Shown piece after piece: positions 18,135-26,798 of a stretch of 64,000 nucleotides of DNA (position 1 is the first letter of the stretch; every line of letters begins with the position of its first letter). The DNA comes from Pseudarthrobacter sulfonivorans. GTDB lineage: Bacteria; Actinomycetota; Actinomycetes; Actinomycetales; Micrococcaceae. Location of the stretch: the NCBI RefSeq assembly GCF_001484605.1, contig NZ_CP013747.1:4836001-4900000 (forward strand). The letters are read 5' to 3'. The position numbers and the translations under genes are program-made. The notes beneath the pieces are model-generated. The model searched no databases. It saw nothing but the letters and a program-made list of their open reading frames with translations, and was not told the DNA's origin.

Positions 18135-20234
18135 CTAGGCGTGGCCGGCCGCCTGCATCTGGCGGAGCTCCTTCTTAAGGTCACTGACCTCGTCCCGGAT
18201 CCGCGCGGCCACCTCGAACTGGAGTTCGGCGGCAGCACCGTGCATCTGTTCGGTCAGTTGTTCGATGAGGCCCACGAGGTCTTCGGCCGGTGCCGCGGCG
18301 AGGCCGTCCTTGCGGAGCTGCGCTGCGCCCTTTGCCGCGGACTTGCCACGTTTGGCGCCCTTGGCCAGCCGGTTGTTGTTGAGCAGCTCCTGGGTGTCCG
18401 CGTCTTCCTTGGCCAACTGGTCGGTAATGTCGGCGATCTTCTTCCGCAGCGGCTGCGGATCGATGCCCCGTTCCGTGTTGTAGGCAACCTGGATGGCGCG
18501 GCGCCGGTTGGTCTCGTCGATAGCCTTGGCCATGGAGTCGGTAATGCGGTCCGCGTACATGTGGACCTCGCCGGACACGTTGCGGGCAGCACGGCCGATG
18601 GTCTGGATCAGCGAAGTCGCCGAGCGCAGGAAGCCTTCCTTGTCCGCGTCCAGGATGCTCACGAGGGAGACCTCGGGCAGGTCCAGGCCTTCGCGGAGCA
18701 GGTTGATGCCCACCAGGACGTCGAAGACACCCATCCGGAGTTCCCGCAGCAGTTCAACGCGTCGGAGGGTGTCCACGTCCGAGTGCAGGTATTCGACCTT
18801 GATGCCGTGGCCCAGCAGGTAGTCGGTGAGGTCCTCCGCCATCCGCTTGGTCAGGGTGGTGACCAGGACCCGTTCGTTCTTTGCCGTGCGAGTCTTGATC
18901 TCGCCGAGGAGGTCATCGATCTGGCCCTTGGTGGGCTTGACCACCACCTCGGGGTCGATCAGTCCGGTGGGCCGGATGATCTGCTGCACAAAGCCGTCAG
19001 CCTTGCCGAGTTCGTACTTGCCGGGAGTGGCCGACAGGTAGACCGTCTGGCCCACGCGTTGGAGGAATTCGTCCCATTTCAGCGGTCGGTTGTCCATGGC
19101 CGACGGCAGGCGGAAGCCGAAGTCCACGAGGTTCCGCTTGCGGGACATGTCGCCCTCGTACATGGCGCCGATCTGCGGCACGGTGACATGGGATTCGTCG
19201 ATCACCAGCAGGAAGTCGTCCGGGAAGTAGTCGATGAGGCAGTGCGGAGCGGTCCCGCGGGCACGGCCGTCGATGTGCGACGAGTAGTTTTCGATGCCGT
19301 TGCAGAAGCCCATCTGCTGCATCATTTCGAGGTCGTAGGTGGTGCGCATCCGGAGCCGCTGGGCTTCCACCAGCTTGTTCTGGCCTTCCAGGACGGCCAG
19401 GCGTTCGGCGAGTTCGTCCTCGATCCGCTTGATGGCCCGGGCCATCCGCTCGGGCCCGGCCACATAGTGCGAGGCGGGGAAGACGTACATTTCCTCTTCG
19501 TCCCGGATCAGTTCGCCAGTCAGCGGATGGAGAGTGTGGATGTTCTCAATCTCGTCTCCGAAGAATTCGATGCGGATGGCGAGTTCCTCGTACATCGGGA
19601 TGATTTCCACGGTGTCGCCGCGGACCCGGAATGTGCCGCGGTGGAAGTCCATGTCGTTGCGCGCGTACTGCATGGAGACGAATTTCCGGAGCAGGTCGTC
19701 GCGGTTCATCTGCGCCCCTTTGCGGAGCGTGACCATGCCGGCAATGTACTCTTCCGGCGTGCCCAGGCCGTAGATGCAGGACACCGTGGCCACCACAATA
19801 ACGTCCCGGCGGGTCAGCAGCGCATTGGTGGCGGAGTGGCGGAGCCGTTCCACTTCCTCGTTGATGGACGAGTCCTTCTCAATGAAGGTGTCCGTCTGCG
19901 CTACGTAGGCCTCAGGTTGGTAGTAGTCGTAGTACGAAACGAAGTACTCCACCGCGTTGTTGGGCAGGAGTTCACGGAATTCGTTGGCGAGTTGGGCGGC
20001 CAGGGTCTTGTTCTGCACCATGACCAACGTGGGCCGCTGGACCTGTTCGATGAGCCAGGCCGTGGTGGCGCTCTTGCCGGTACCGGTGGCGCCCAGCAGG
20101 ACAACGTCCTTTTCGCCGTTCCTGATCCGCTCCGTGAGTTCGGTGATGGCGGCAGGCTGGTCGCCGGCCGGCTGGAACTCGCTGATGACTTCAAACGGAG
20201 CGACGACGCGGTTGATCTCCTGGGCAAGGCTCAT
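18135..20234 (-). CDS. uvrB: Excinuclease ABC subunit B
   Basis: UvrB is the damage-verifying helicase-like subunit that hands DNA from UvrA to UvrC. At 699 residues it has Walker A GATGTGKS near residue 48, the beta-hairpin region [11 protein letters not shown] near residue 100, the helicase motifs with TIGRAARN near residue 545, and a C-terminal UVR motif ([16 protein letters not shown]) that binds UvrC. The ATG at 20234 has TAGATT six bases upstream, so uvrB can be transcribed separately from coaE, which ends 80 bp upstream. I found no SOS-box-like site here. Confidence 0.98.
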   Translation of the reverse strand: MSLAQEINRVVAPFEVISEFQPAGDQPAAITELTERIRNGEKDVVLLGATGTGKSATTAWLIEQVQRPTLVMVQNKTLAAQLANEFRELLPNNAVEYFVSYYDYYQPEAYVAQTDTFIEKDSSINEEVERLRHSATNALLTRRDVIVVATVSCIYGLGTPEEYIAGMVTLRKGAQMNRDDLLRKFVSMQYARNDMDFHRGTFRVRGDTVEIIPMYEELAIRIEFFGDEIENIHTLHPLTGELIRDEEEMYVFPASHYVAGPERMARAIKRIEDELAERLAVLEGQNKLVEAQRLRMRTTYDLEMMQQMGFCNGIENYSSHIDGRARGTAPHCLIDYFPDDFLLVIDESHVTVPQIGAMYEGDMSRKRNLVDFGFRLPSAMDNRPLKWDEFLQRVGQTVYLSATPGKYELGKADGFVQQIIRPTGLIDPEVVVKPTKGQIDDLLGEIKTRTAKNERVLVTTLTKRMAEDLTDYLLGHGIKVEYLHSDVDTLRRVELLRELRMGVFDVLVGINLLREGLDLPEVSLVSILDADKEGFLRSATSLIQTIGRAARNVSGEVHMYADRITDSMAKAIDETNRRRAIQVAYNTERGIDPQPLRKKIADITDQLAKEDADTQELLNNNRLAKGAKRGKSAAKGAAQLRKDGLAAAPAEDLVGLIEQLTEQMHGAAAELQFEVAARIRDEVSDLKKELRQMQAAGHA

Positions 20235-20240
20235 GCATCT

Positions 20241-20246
20241 AATCTA
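20241..20246 (-). promoter_or_regulatory. Leaderless -10 element of uvrB
   Basis: TAGATT on the minus strand, six bases, then the uvrB ATG. A weak -35-like TTTCAC lies 16 bases upstream. Confidence 0.5.
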
Positions 20247-20314
20247 CAACCGGGGACCGACAGTGAAAGCCGGATCAGTTACCGGCGAACAGCACCCGAA
20301 ACGGGCGAACAGGA

Positions 20315-21529
20315 TCAGGACGCGTACGACGGCGGCGCCCACCCCGTGCGCGCGGCCCAACCGTCCATACGCGGCCAGGCGACGTCCGTGAACCACGGCT
20401 CCTTCGCCTCCGCATAGGCGTGGGTACCTTTACTCCCGGCAAACTGTCCGGTCAACGCGCGTTTATGGTCTTCATACAAGGCGGCGGCTTGCGGGTCGTT
20501 CCTGAGCCAGTCGCGGAAGAGCAGCGCGTAGCGCCAGCCGGACGATCCGGCCGCCCGTACGTGCACGTTGGCGGGGCGGCCGGGGTCCGCGTTGGCGTGG
20601 AAGCGTTTTTGCCACTGCGCCGGGTCCGGATCCGTCGGTTTCGGAGTGTCGAAGCCAACCCCCGGCACGGCCGGGAAGCCAGCAGCGGCCAGCAGCGGTG
20701 CGATCCGGTCCGCGGCGTTGAGATCGGACACCGTGACCTGGAGGTCGATGACGTCCTTGGCTGCCAGGCCAGGCACGGCTGTGGAGCCGATATGGTCCAC
20801 AGCCAGGATGTCGTCCGGTGCTGCGGCCTGGATTCGGGCGCCAAGCCGTGCAGCCTGGGCCGCCCAATCCTGCTGCGGCACCGACAAGACTGCCATGCCT
20901 GCCCTGACCGCCCTGACGCTGCGCCGGAGATTGCGCGCGAACGGCACCAGTCGTTCGGCCCAGAGCCGGTCCACCTGCGCCGTCACGTCCGCCAGTGATC
21001 CGGAGTTGTCCAGCACGACGTCGGCAGCGGCCAGCCGCGCCTCGCGCGAGGCCTGGGCAGCCATGCGTGACCGGGCTTCGTCGGCCGTCATGCCGCGGTG
21101 TTCGAGCATCCGGGCGATCCTGACGTCATCGGGCGCGTCCACCACAAGGACAAGATGGAAGCCGCTCCCCTGGCCCGTCTCCACGAGCAGTGGAATGTCC
21201 TGGACCACAATGGCGCCGGCCGGGGCTGCGGCGATGATGCCGGCCGCTGCCTGCCGGACCAGCGGGTGCACAATGCCGTTCAGCACGGCCAGTTGCGAGG
21301 GATTGCCGAACACCACGGAACCCAGCCTGGCCCGATCCAGCCGGCCGTCGCCGTCGAGCATTTCCGCTCCAAACGCTTCCACCACGCTGGCCAGCCCGGG
21401 CGTTCCCGGCTCCACCACGTCCCGGGCCAGCGCGTCCGCGTCCACGAGCACCGCGCCGAGCCCGGAGAGGCGTGTGGCGACCACTGACTTCCCTGAGGCG
21501 ATGCCGCCCGTCAAACCGATCTTCAGCAT
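20315..21529 (-). CDS. coaE: Dephospho-CoA kinase fused to a GrpB/UPF0157 domain
   Basis: CoaE phosphorylates dephospho-CoA, the last step of coenzyme A synthesis. Residues 1 to about 200 are the kinase: P-loop GLTGGIASGKS at 5-15 and the lid region around RSRMAAQASREARL near residue 150. Residues about 225-400 form a second domain of the GrpB/UPF0157 nucleotidyltransferase-like family, marked by DHIGSTAVPGLAAKDVIDLQV. Mycobacterial CoaE has the same fusion, where the extra domain affects folding and regulation. The total is 404 residues, against about 200 for CoaE alone. The ATG has TAGGGT six bases upstream. Confidence 0.95.
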   Translation of the reverse strand: MLKIGLTGGIASGKSVVATRLSGLGAVLVDADALARDVVEPGTPGLASVVEAFGAEMLDGDGRLDRARLGSVVFGNPSQLAVLNGIVHPLVRQAAAGIIAAAPAGAIVVQDIPLLVETGQGSGFHLVLVVDAPDDVRIARMLEHRGMTADEARSRMAAQASREARLAAADVVLDNSGSLADVTAQVDRLWAERLVPFARNLRRSVRAVRAGMAVLSVPQQDWAAQAARLGARIQAAAPDDILAVDHIGSTAVPGLAAKDVIDLQVTVSDLNAADRIAPLLAAAGFPAVPGVGFDTPKPTDPDPAQWQKRFHANADPGRPANVHVRAAGSSGWRYALLFRDWLRNDPQAAALYEDHKRALTGQFAGSKGTHAYAEAKEPWFTDVAWPRMDGWAARTGWAPPSYAS

Positions 21530-21535
21530 CCCACC

Positions 21536-21541
21536 ACCCTA
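21536..21541 (-). promoter_or_regulatory. Leaderless -10 element of coaE
   Basis: TAGGGT on the minus strand, six bases, then ATG 21529. Confidence 0.45.
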
Positions 21542-21612
21542 ATCCCCACCGCCTCCCTCACCTCGCTGCGCTCGGCCAGGGAACCCAGGCGGCGTGGGCC
21601 CATCCACCGGAA

Positions 21613-21618
21613 TAGACT
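21613..21618 (+). promoter_or_regulatory. Leaderless -10 element of the yigZ-like gene
   Basis: TAGACT, six bases, then GTG 21625. It supports this GTG as the true start. Confidence 0.5.
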
Positions 21619-21624
21619 TGGGCG

Positions 21625-22314
21625 GTGCAAGAGCAAGAGAGCCGGGCCACCGCCTACACCACGCTGGCGTTGGGGCCGGAGTTCCGGCACGAGATCGAGA
21701 TCAAACGCTCCAGGTTCATTACTGTGCTGCGCCGCGCCGAGAATGAGGACACCGCACGGGACCTGGTGGCCACCCTGCGCCGCGAGTTCCACGATGCCCG
21801 CCACCACTGCTCGGCGTTCGTCCTGGGGCCGGACCGGGACGTCCAACGCTCCAATGACGACGGCGAGCCCTCCGGCACGGCCGGCATCCCCATGCTGGAG
21901 GCCATCATCAAGAGGGAAACAACACCGGGGGTGACGGACCTCAGTGACGTCAGTGCCGTCGTCGTCCGCTACTTCGGCGGCATCCTGCTGGGGGCGGGTG
22001 GGCTGGTGCGTGCGTATTCCGAGTCGGTTTCCGCGGCCCTGGAACGGGCCCCGCTGGTTCGCCGCAGCCGGCTGCGGATCTGTACGGCGTCGGTGCCGCA
22101 CGCCGCCGCGGGACGGCTGGAGAACGATCTCCGCGCGGCCGGGTTTGCGATGGCGGAAACCACCTACGGAGCGCAGGACACGGTCCTTCGCCTGGCCGTG
22201 CCTGACGAAGCCGCGGAAGTTTCTGCCGCCACCGATCGCGTGTTGTCGCTCACCGCCGGGAGAACCGTGCTGACGGCGGCCGGAACGGAGTGGCTCGATG
22301 TCCCGCTCCCCTGA
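21625..22314 (+). CDS. YigZ/IMPACT (UPF0029) family protein
   Basis: A 229-residue conserved cytoplasmic protein. The UPF0029 signature is complete: SNDDGEPSGTAGIPML near residue 75 and VVRYFGGILLGAGGLVRAYS near residue 112. The N-terminal domain has the ribosomal-S5-like IMPACT fold, and a C-terminal domain of about 60 residues follows, as in E. coli YigZ. The biochemical role is not settled for the family; a link to translation is suggested for IMPACT homologues. The GTG start is supported by a leaderless-type -10. Its end overlaps the next gene by 17 bp. Confidence 0.9.
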   Translation: MQEQESRATAYTTLALGPEFRHEIEIKRSRFITVLRRAENEDTARDLVATLRREFHDARHHCSAFVLGPDRDVQRSNDDGEPSGTAGIPMLEAIIKRETTPGVTDLSDVSAVVVRYFGGILLGAGGLVRAYSESVSAALERAPLVRRSRLRICTASVPHAAAGRLENDLRAAGFAMAETTYGAQDTVLRLAVPDEAAEVSAATDRVLSLTAGRTVLTAAGTEWLDVPLP

Positions 22315-22822
22315 AGTCCGTCTGGCAGACGTCGACGACCCCATGCTGGAGCGGCTGCTGGAGCTGGCACAGCTGGATGCGTCTGCGGATGACGTCACGC
22401 CGCCGCTGAGCAACGGGACGGGCTGGAATGCCGAACGCATCGACTGGTTCCTCGCCTACCACCGGTCTGCAGCCGCGGGACTGGAGGGACCGGCCGCGGA
22501 AAAGAGCTGGGCAGTGCTCTGCGACGGCAGCCCGGCCGGCGCGATCAGGCTCAAGCTGACGGACGCGGAAACGGCGCAACACGAAACAGCTGAGACGGGC
22601 ATCTGGCTGGGCCGGAGCTACCGCGGCCACGGTGTCGGCGGCGCCGCGTTGCGGCTGGTACTCGCGGAAGCCCGCCGCGCCGGACTGCACCGCGTCGTGG
22701 CCAAAACCACGGCAGCCAACATCGGCGCGCAGCGGCTCCTCACCGCCGCTGGCGCGGTCCTGACGCACGACGACGGCGGCGCGGTGTGTGCCGTCGTCGA
22801 CCTTTCCCACTGGCGCCAGTAG
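22298..22822 (+). CDS. GNAT N-acetyltransferase
   Basis: A 174-residue acetyltransferase with the GNAT core in its C-terminal two-thirds. The acetyl-CoA loop is YRGHGVGGAALRL near residue 107, and ANIGAQRLLTAAGAV near residue 140 is motif B. The residues around TGIWLGRSYRG recall the RimJ/RimL-like or aminoglycoside-acetyltransferase-like branch. The substrate is unknown. It overlaps the yigZ-like gene by 17 bp, so translation is probably coupled. Confidence 0.78.
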   Translation: MSRSPEVRLADVDDPMLERLLELAQLDASADDVTPPLSNGTGWNAERIDWFLAYHRSAAAGLEGPAAEKSWAVLCDGSPAGAIRLKLTDAETAQHETAETGIWLGRSYRGHGVGGAALRLVLAEARRAGLHRVVAKTTAANIGAQRLLTAAGAVLTHDDGGAVCAVVDLSHWRQ

Positions 22823-22976
22823 GCACCCGGGCCCTGATTGCTGGGCTGATGGGATAAGCCCGCGGACGGGAATGCGTAACTTTTGCGGCCCGGCCATGGC
22901 CCGAAGCCCGGAATGGCGGGGCCGACCCGTGCTGAAGCGGCCATAAATGACGCACTCCGGTCGGCCGGGCCGGTTA

Positions 22977-23016
22977 AACACAGCGGGCCCCTGCTTTCGC
23001 AGGGGCCCGCTGTGTT
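22977..23016. terminator. Bidirectional terminator between the acetyltransferase gene and rpsA
   Basis: A perfect 18-bp stem with a TTTC loop lies between two convergent genes. It follows the rpsA stop by 28 bases on the minus strand. No T-tract is present on either side. Confidence 0.85.
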
Positions 23017-23044
23017 GGCCCGGGAAGCCCCGGGCCGGTGGCAA

Positions 23045-24523
23045 TTAGTTGCCGGTCAGCTTCTCGCGCAGAGCAGCAAGAGCCTCGTCGGATGCAAGCG
23101 TGCCTGCACCGGCGTTGGACTCAGCAGCAGGCTCCGAGGAGTAGCTGGTGGTGCCGGAATCGCTGTCACCGGACGTTGCAGCTGCAGCGTCGTCGGCAGC
23201 GTGCTGGGCAACCTGCTTCTTGTGTGCTTCCCAGCGGGTCTGGGCGTCAGCGTACTGCTGCTCCCAAACGGCGCGCTGGTTCTCGTAGCCTTCAAGCCAC
23301 TCGTTGGACTCCGGGTCGAAGCCCTCCGGGTACTTGTAGTTGCCCTCTTCGTCGTACTCAGCGGACATGCCGTAGAGAGCCGGATCGAATTCGGTGGACT
23401 CGGCGTCAACGCCCTCGTTAGCCTGCTTGAGGGAGAGGGAGATACGGCGGCGCTCGAGGTCGATGTCGATGACCTTGACGAACAGCTCGTCACCAACGGA
23501 GACAACCTGCTCGGCCAGCTCCACGTGGCGGACTGCCAGTTCGGAGATGTGCACGAGGCCTTCGATGCCGTCTTCGACGCGTACGAACGCACCGAACGGA
23601 ACGAGCTTGGTGACCTTACCCGGAACAACCTGCCCGAGGGCGTGGGTGCGGGCGAAGGTCTGCCACGGATCTTCCTGCGTAGCCTTGAGCGACAGGGAAA
23701 CACGCTCGCGGTCCAGATCGACTTCGAGAACCTCGACAGTGACTTCCTGGCCAACTTCGACAACCTCGGACGGGTGGTCGATGTGCTTCCAGGACAGCTC
23801 GGAAACGTGAACGAGGCCGTCTACGCCGCCCAGGTCCACGAATGCACCGAAGTTGACGATGGAGGAAACGACGCCGGGACGAACCTGGCCCTTTTCCAGC
23901 TTGTTGAGGAACGTGGAGCGAACCTCGGACTGGGTCTGCTCGAGCCAGGCACGGCGGGACAGCACAACGTTGTTGCGGTTCTTGTCCAGCTCGATGATTT
24001 TGGCTTCGATCTTCTGACCGATGTACGGAGCGAGGTCGCGCACACGGCGCATCTCGACGAGGGATGCGGGCAGGAAGCCGCGCAGACCGATGTCGAGGAT
24101 AAGACCACCCTTGACAACCTCGATGACGGTACCGGTGACAACACCGTCTTCTTCCTTGACCTTCTCGATGTCGCCCCAGGCGCGCTCGTACTGAGCCCGC
24201 TTCTTGGAGAGGATCAGGCGGCCTTCTTTGTCTTCCTTGGTGAGCACCAGGGCTTCGACGAGATCGCCAACGGAGACAACGTCTCCGGGATCAACGTCGT
24301 GCTTGATGGACAGCTCGCGGGAGGGGATGACACCTTCGGTCTTGTAACCGATGTCGAGCAGAACTTCATCGCGGTCGACCTTGACGACGGTACCTTCGAC
24401 GAGGTCTCCGTCGTTGAAGTACTTGATGGTGGCGTCGACTGCTGCGAGGAAGTCCTCAGCGGTACCGATGTCGTTAATGGCGACTACGGGGGTACCGGGC
24501 TTCTCGGTGGAGGTGATGGTCAT
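23045..24523 (-). CDS. rpsA: 30S ribosomal protein S1
   Basis: S1 binds mRNA and helps bring structured messages to the 30S subunit. The 492-residue protein has four S1 repeats at about residues 37-106, 124-190, 211-280 and 297-366, ending in typical VSLSLK/ISLSLK strands. A long acidic, low-complexity C-terminal tail follows. Four repeats, not six, is the actinobacterial pattern. Unlike most neighbours it has a long 5' leader and a well-formed distal promoter, as expected for a highly expressed ribosomal gene. Confidence 0.98.
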   Translation of the reverse strand: MTITSTEKPGTPVVAINDIGTAEDFLAAVDATIKYFNDGDLVEGTVVKVDRDEVLLDIGYKTEGVIPSRELSIKHDVDPGDVVSVGDLVEALVLTKEDKEGRLILSKKRAQYERAWGDIEKVKEEDGVVTGTVIEVVKGGLILDIGLRGFLPASLVEMRRVRDLAPYIGQKIEAKIIELDKNRNNVVLSRRAWLEQTQSEVRSTFLNKLEKGQVRPGVVSSIVNFGAFVDLGGVDGLVHVSELSWKHIDHPSEVVEVGQEVTVEVLEVDLDRERVSLSLKATQEDPWQTFARTHALGQVVPGKVTKLVPFGAFVRVEDGIEGLVHISELAVRHVELAEQVVSVGDELFVKVIDIDLERRRISLSLKQANEGVDAESTEFDPALYGMSAEYDEEGNYKYPEGFDPESNEWLEGYENQRAVWEQQYADAQTRWEAHKKQVAQHAADDAAAATSGDSDSGTTSYSSEPAAESNAGAGTLASDEALAALREKLTGN

Positions 24524-24672
24524 GTAGTAGGGGCTCCGTTGTGGATAGTTAGTCGGTCAGGCAAACCGCCGCGCCCGCGTTATGGAACGCAGGCGCAGGT
24601 CTTCGGGCGATCGCAGGGATCTTCCGGGTCTTCCTGATTTGTGGATTCTAGAAACGCGCACGTAGTACGCGC
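24524..24672 (-). other. rpsA 5' untranslated leader
   Basis: About 150 bases between the inferred start of transcription and the rpsA ATG. S1 represses its own translation in other bacteria through such leaders. I did not identify a named RNA motif; the GC-rich segment offers several short stems. Confidence 0.45.
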
Positions 24673-24678
24673 CCACTT

Positions 24679-24708
24679 ATTCTAGTCGCAGCGGCCAACG
24701 AGGGTCAA
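24679..24708 (-). promoter_or_regulatory. rpsA promoter
   Basis: On the minus strand TTGACC (24708-24703) and TAGAAT (24684-24679) are separated by 18 bases. Transcription should begin near 24672, giving a leader of about 150 bases before rpsA. This is the best two-box promoter in the window along with that at 56467. Confidence 0.7.
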
Positions 24709-24757
24709 AGCGCATGGCAATGACCGGCCTGGCTGAGCGTGCCTGCAATGCCGGGGC

Positions 24758-26056
24758 TCAGAAGTGCGTGAGGCAGTGTGTGGCGCGTTCCACCGCGAAC
24801 ATCCCGCGCGCCCGGAGCGCCGCGCCTTGGGTGTGTTCACGGATCCGGCCTGCCGCCGTCAGGGTCACCGGGCTGACGGCGCCGAGGTAGATGGATGACA
24901 GTGCGGAGACATCCAGCGTCAGGTCCGGATCCTGCGCAGCTTCCAGACGCACGACGGCGGCCTCGCCGCCACTGACGTCCACGGCAAACGTTCCCGCCGT
25001 GAGGCCAAGCGGGTCCTGCACCTCGAGCACCAGCCTTCCGTCCACCGGGTAATGCCGGGCTTCCAGCGCCTGGGCCACGTCCAGGATGCGGAGCCAGAGC
25101 ATGTCCCGGCTGTCTGAGGAATCGATGCAGCGGGGATCGGCCAGTGCCCAGGTCAGCGGGTCATCCAGCGGTGCTTCCTCCCACGTGACGCGTTCCACCA
25201 GGTCGATGGCGGCCAGGAACTGCCAGAGCTCCAGGTACGCCTCGTTCGTGGCCGCCACGAGGTCCACTACCTGCATGGTGTAGGGCTCGGTGTCCCAGCC
25301 AAGGAATTTGTAGGAAACGTAGCCGTCCACGGCGCCGTCGGGGCCGTAGTGCAGTGCCGCCTTGACGGCAGGATCTTCCTTGCCCTCGCGGCCCAAGGAC
25401 CCTGAAGCCAGCTGGCGGTACCAGTCCTGGCGGCCGATCGATCCCGGCGTCAGGCGGTGCACGCAGTCGAAGACGACCGGCGCCAGGTCCAGCAGCACGC
25501 GCGGGTCCGCGACATCCACGGTACCGACGGCGTGGTGATTAAGCCGGAACCGGGCAGTGGTGTCCACTTTCACGGTCCGTTCGAAGCTGGCCACGCCGTA
25601 GCCAAAGCGTCCATAGATGGAGCCCTCGGACGCTGTCAGGGCGGCCATTGCCAGGCCATCGTCCTTCGCCATGGCCAGGTCCTCGGACATCATCCGGCGC
25701 AGCAGGCCGCGCCGCCGATGCGAAGTCCGGACCGTTACTGCTGTGACCAGTTGGGTTTCCAGCAGCCGGCCGAAGCCGATGTTGAGTGTTTTGCGCAGGG
25801 TGCCGAAGGTTGCCACCGGTACCTCCGCGGGGAGCGACCCAGGCGCGACTTCGCGGGTCTGGTAGGCGCCGGTGAAGATCCGCCGGTCAGCTGCGTAGGT
25901 CTCCAAGGATTTGGCAACATGCGCCGGTGTCCGCGTGGATTCGTGGAAGCCAAAGGCGACCGCCTTCACCCATGATTCGGCGTCGGGATAACCCGCCTCG
26001 CCTTTGGATGCCGCTGGGAAGCGCCGGATTTCATAGTCATCACTCAGTTCAGCCAC
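24758..26056 (-). CDS. Eis-like GNAT N-acetyltransferase
   Basis: A 432-residue protein of the Eis family, multi-site amine acetyltransferases best known for kanamycin acetylation in mycobacteria. Two GNAT folds are followed by a sterol-carrier-like C-terminal domain. The acetyl-CoA loop is TSHRRRGLLRRMM; GSIYGRFGYGVASFE contains the expected catalytic Tyr. The chain ends in Phe, whose free carboxylate is the catalytic base in Eis. The start is GTG 26056, because TAGGCT lies seven bases upstream; the frame is open about 100 codons further, but that extension overlaps the next gene and looks like shadow. The physiological substrate is unknown. Confidence 0.86.
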   Translation of the reverse strand: MAELSDDYEIRRFPAASKGEAGYPDAESWVKAVAFGFHESTRTPAHVAKSLETYAADRRIFTGAYQTREVAPGSLPAEVPVATFGTLRKTLNIGFGRLLETQLVTAVTVRTSHRRRGLLRRMMSEDLAMAKDDGLAMAALTASEGSIYGRFGYGVASFERTVKVDTTARFRLNHHAVGTVDVADPRVLLDLAPVVFDCVHRLTPGSIGRQDWYRQLASGSLGREGKEDPAVKAALHYGPDGAVDGYVSYKFLGWDTEPYTMQVVDLVAATNEAYLELWQFLAAIDLVERVTWEEAPLDDPLTWALADPRCIDSSDSRDMLWLRILDVAQALEARHYPVDGRLVLEVQDPLGLTAGTFAVDVSGGEAAVVRLEAAQDPDLTLDVSALSSIYLGAVSPVTLTAAGRIREHTQGAALRARGMFAVERATHCLTHF

Positions 26057-26063
26057 ACCGCCG

Positions 26064-26069
26064 AGCCTA
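26064..26069 (-). promoter_or_regulatory. Leaderless -10 element of the Eis-like gene
   Basis: TAGGCT on the minus strand, seven bases, then GTG 26056. Confidence 0.45.
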
Positions 26070-26144
26070 ACCAATGATTCCGGCGCCTGGCCAGCAGCAA
26101 CACGCCCGCAGGCAGGAAGTTCCGCAGAGCCGGCGGGAAATGGC

Positions 26145-26756
26145 TCAGGGCCGCCGCACAGGTTGGCGGAGGATGGTTTTGAGCTTCTCCGGTGCCACCC
26201 TGCGGGCGTCACTGAGGTAGATCTCGTGGTGCAGGCCGGCAAATCCGAAGCCCTTGGACGGCATGTATTCACTGTGCAGGCGGTGCAGCGTGGGGGCCTC
26301 GTCGTCGTAGCTGCCGATGTGCAGGATCTGCAGCGAGAGGCCTTCATCGAGGGTCTCAAGGCGGAGCAGGTCCAGCCCCGGAACGTTCTTCGCCGCCGCC
26401 TCCGCGATACCGTCCTGCACCTCGGCGGCGCCGATCCAGCCTGGCTGATGGATCATCATGGTCCACTTCCAGCTGTCCTTCTCGCCCCGGGTGAAGGCGT
26501 CAGCATCGTCTGCTGTCCACAGGCCCTCCAGCGGCCCGACGACGTAGTCCCGGCCCGCGTGCTTGCTGGCGAACTTGACGGCGTAGGACACCGAATACAG
26601 GGCCTCGAGGGCGGCGGCGTAGGCGGGGGCCGTCCCCGGATTACCTTGCCCGTCCAGCATCAGGTAGCTCAGCGGGGGAACGGTGACCACCTCGAAGTCC
26701 CGGGCCCGGGGCGCGTACAGATCCTTGAACTGTTTCTTGACGTCGTACTTGTCCAT
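26145..26756 (-). CDS. GyrI-like small-molecule-binding domain protein
   Basis: A 203-residue stand-alone GyrI-like (SOUL/BacR-type ligand-binding) protein. The FEVVTVPPLSYLMLDGQGNPG segment near residue 22, the central KWTMMIHQPGWI strand, and the C-terminal HHEIYLSDARRVAPEKLKTILRQPV are typical. Such proteins bind or hydrolyse small aromatic molecules; no function is assigned. The gene starts 42 bp after the polA stop and is probably transcribed with it. Confidence 0.82.
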   Translation of the reverse strand: MDKYDVKKQFKDLYAPRARDFEVVTVPPLSYLMLDGQGNPGTAPAYAAALEALYSVSYAVKFASKHAGRDYVVGPLEGLWTADDADAFTRGEKDSWKWTMMIHQPGWIGAAEVQDGIAEAAAKNVPGLDLLRLETLDEGLSLQILHIGSYDDEAPTLHRLHSEYMPSKGFGFAGLHHEIYLSDARRVAPEKLKTILRQPVRRP

Positions 26757-26798
26757 CGCGCCCCGCCCATTCGTTCCCAGCAGCCCGCTCCCAGCAGC

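Noticed and set aside
20235..20314. SOS box for uvrB
   Set aside because: CGAAC words occur but no second half-site at the required spacing.
17979..20417. 812-codon open frame antisense to uvrB, and similar long frames opposite uvrA, rpsA and the KimA-like gene
   Set aside because: They mirror strongly conserved genes, show no recognisable domains and have the composition expected of high-GC antisense frames.
26057..26359. N-terminal extension of the Eis-like protein
   Set aside because: It overlaps the 3' end of the GyrI-like gene in another frame, and its sequence is Ser/Arg/Cys-rich shadow.
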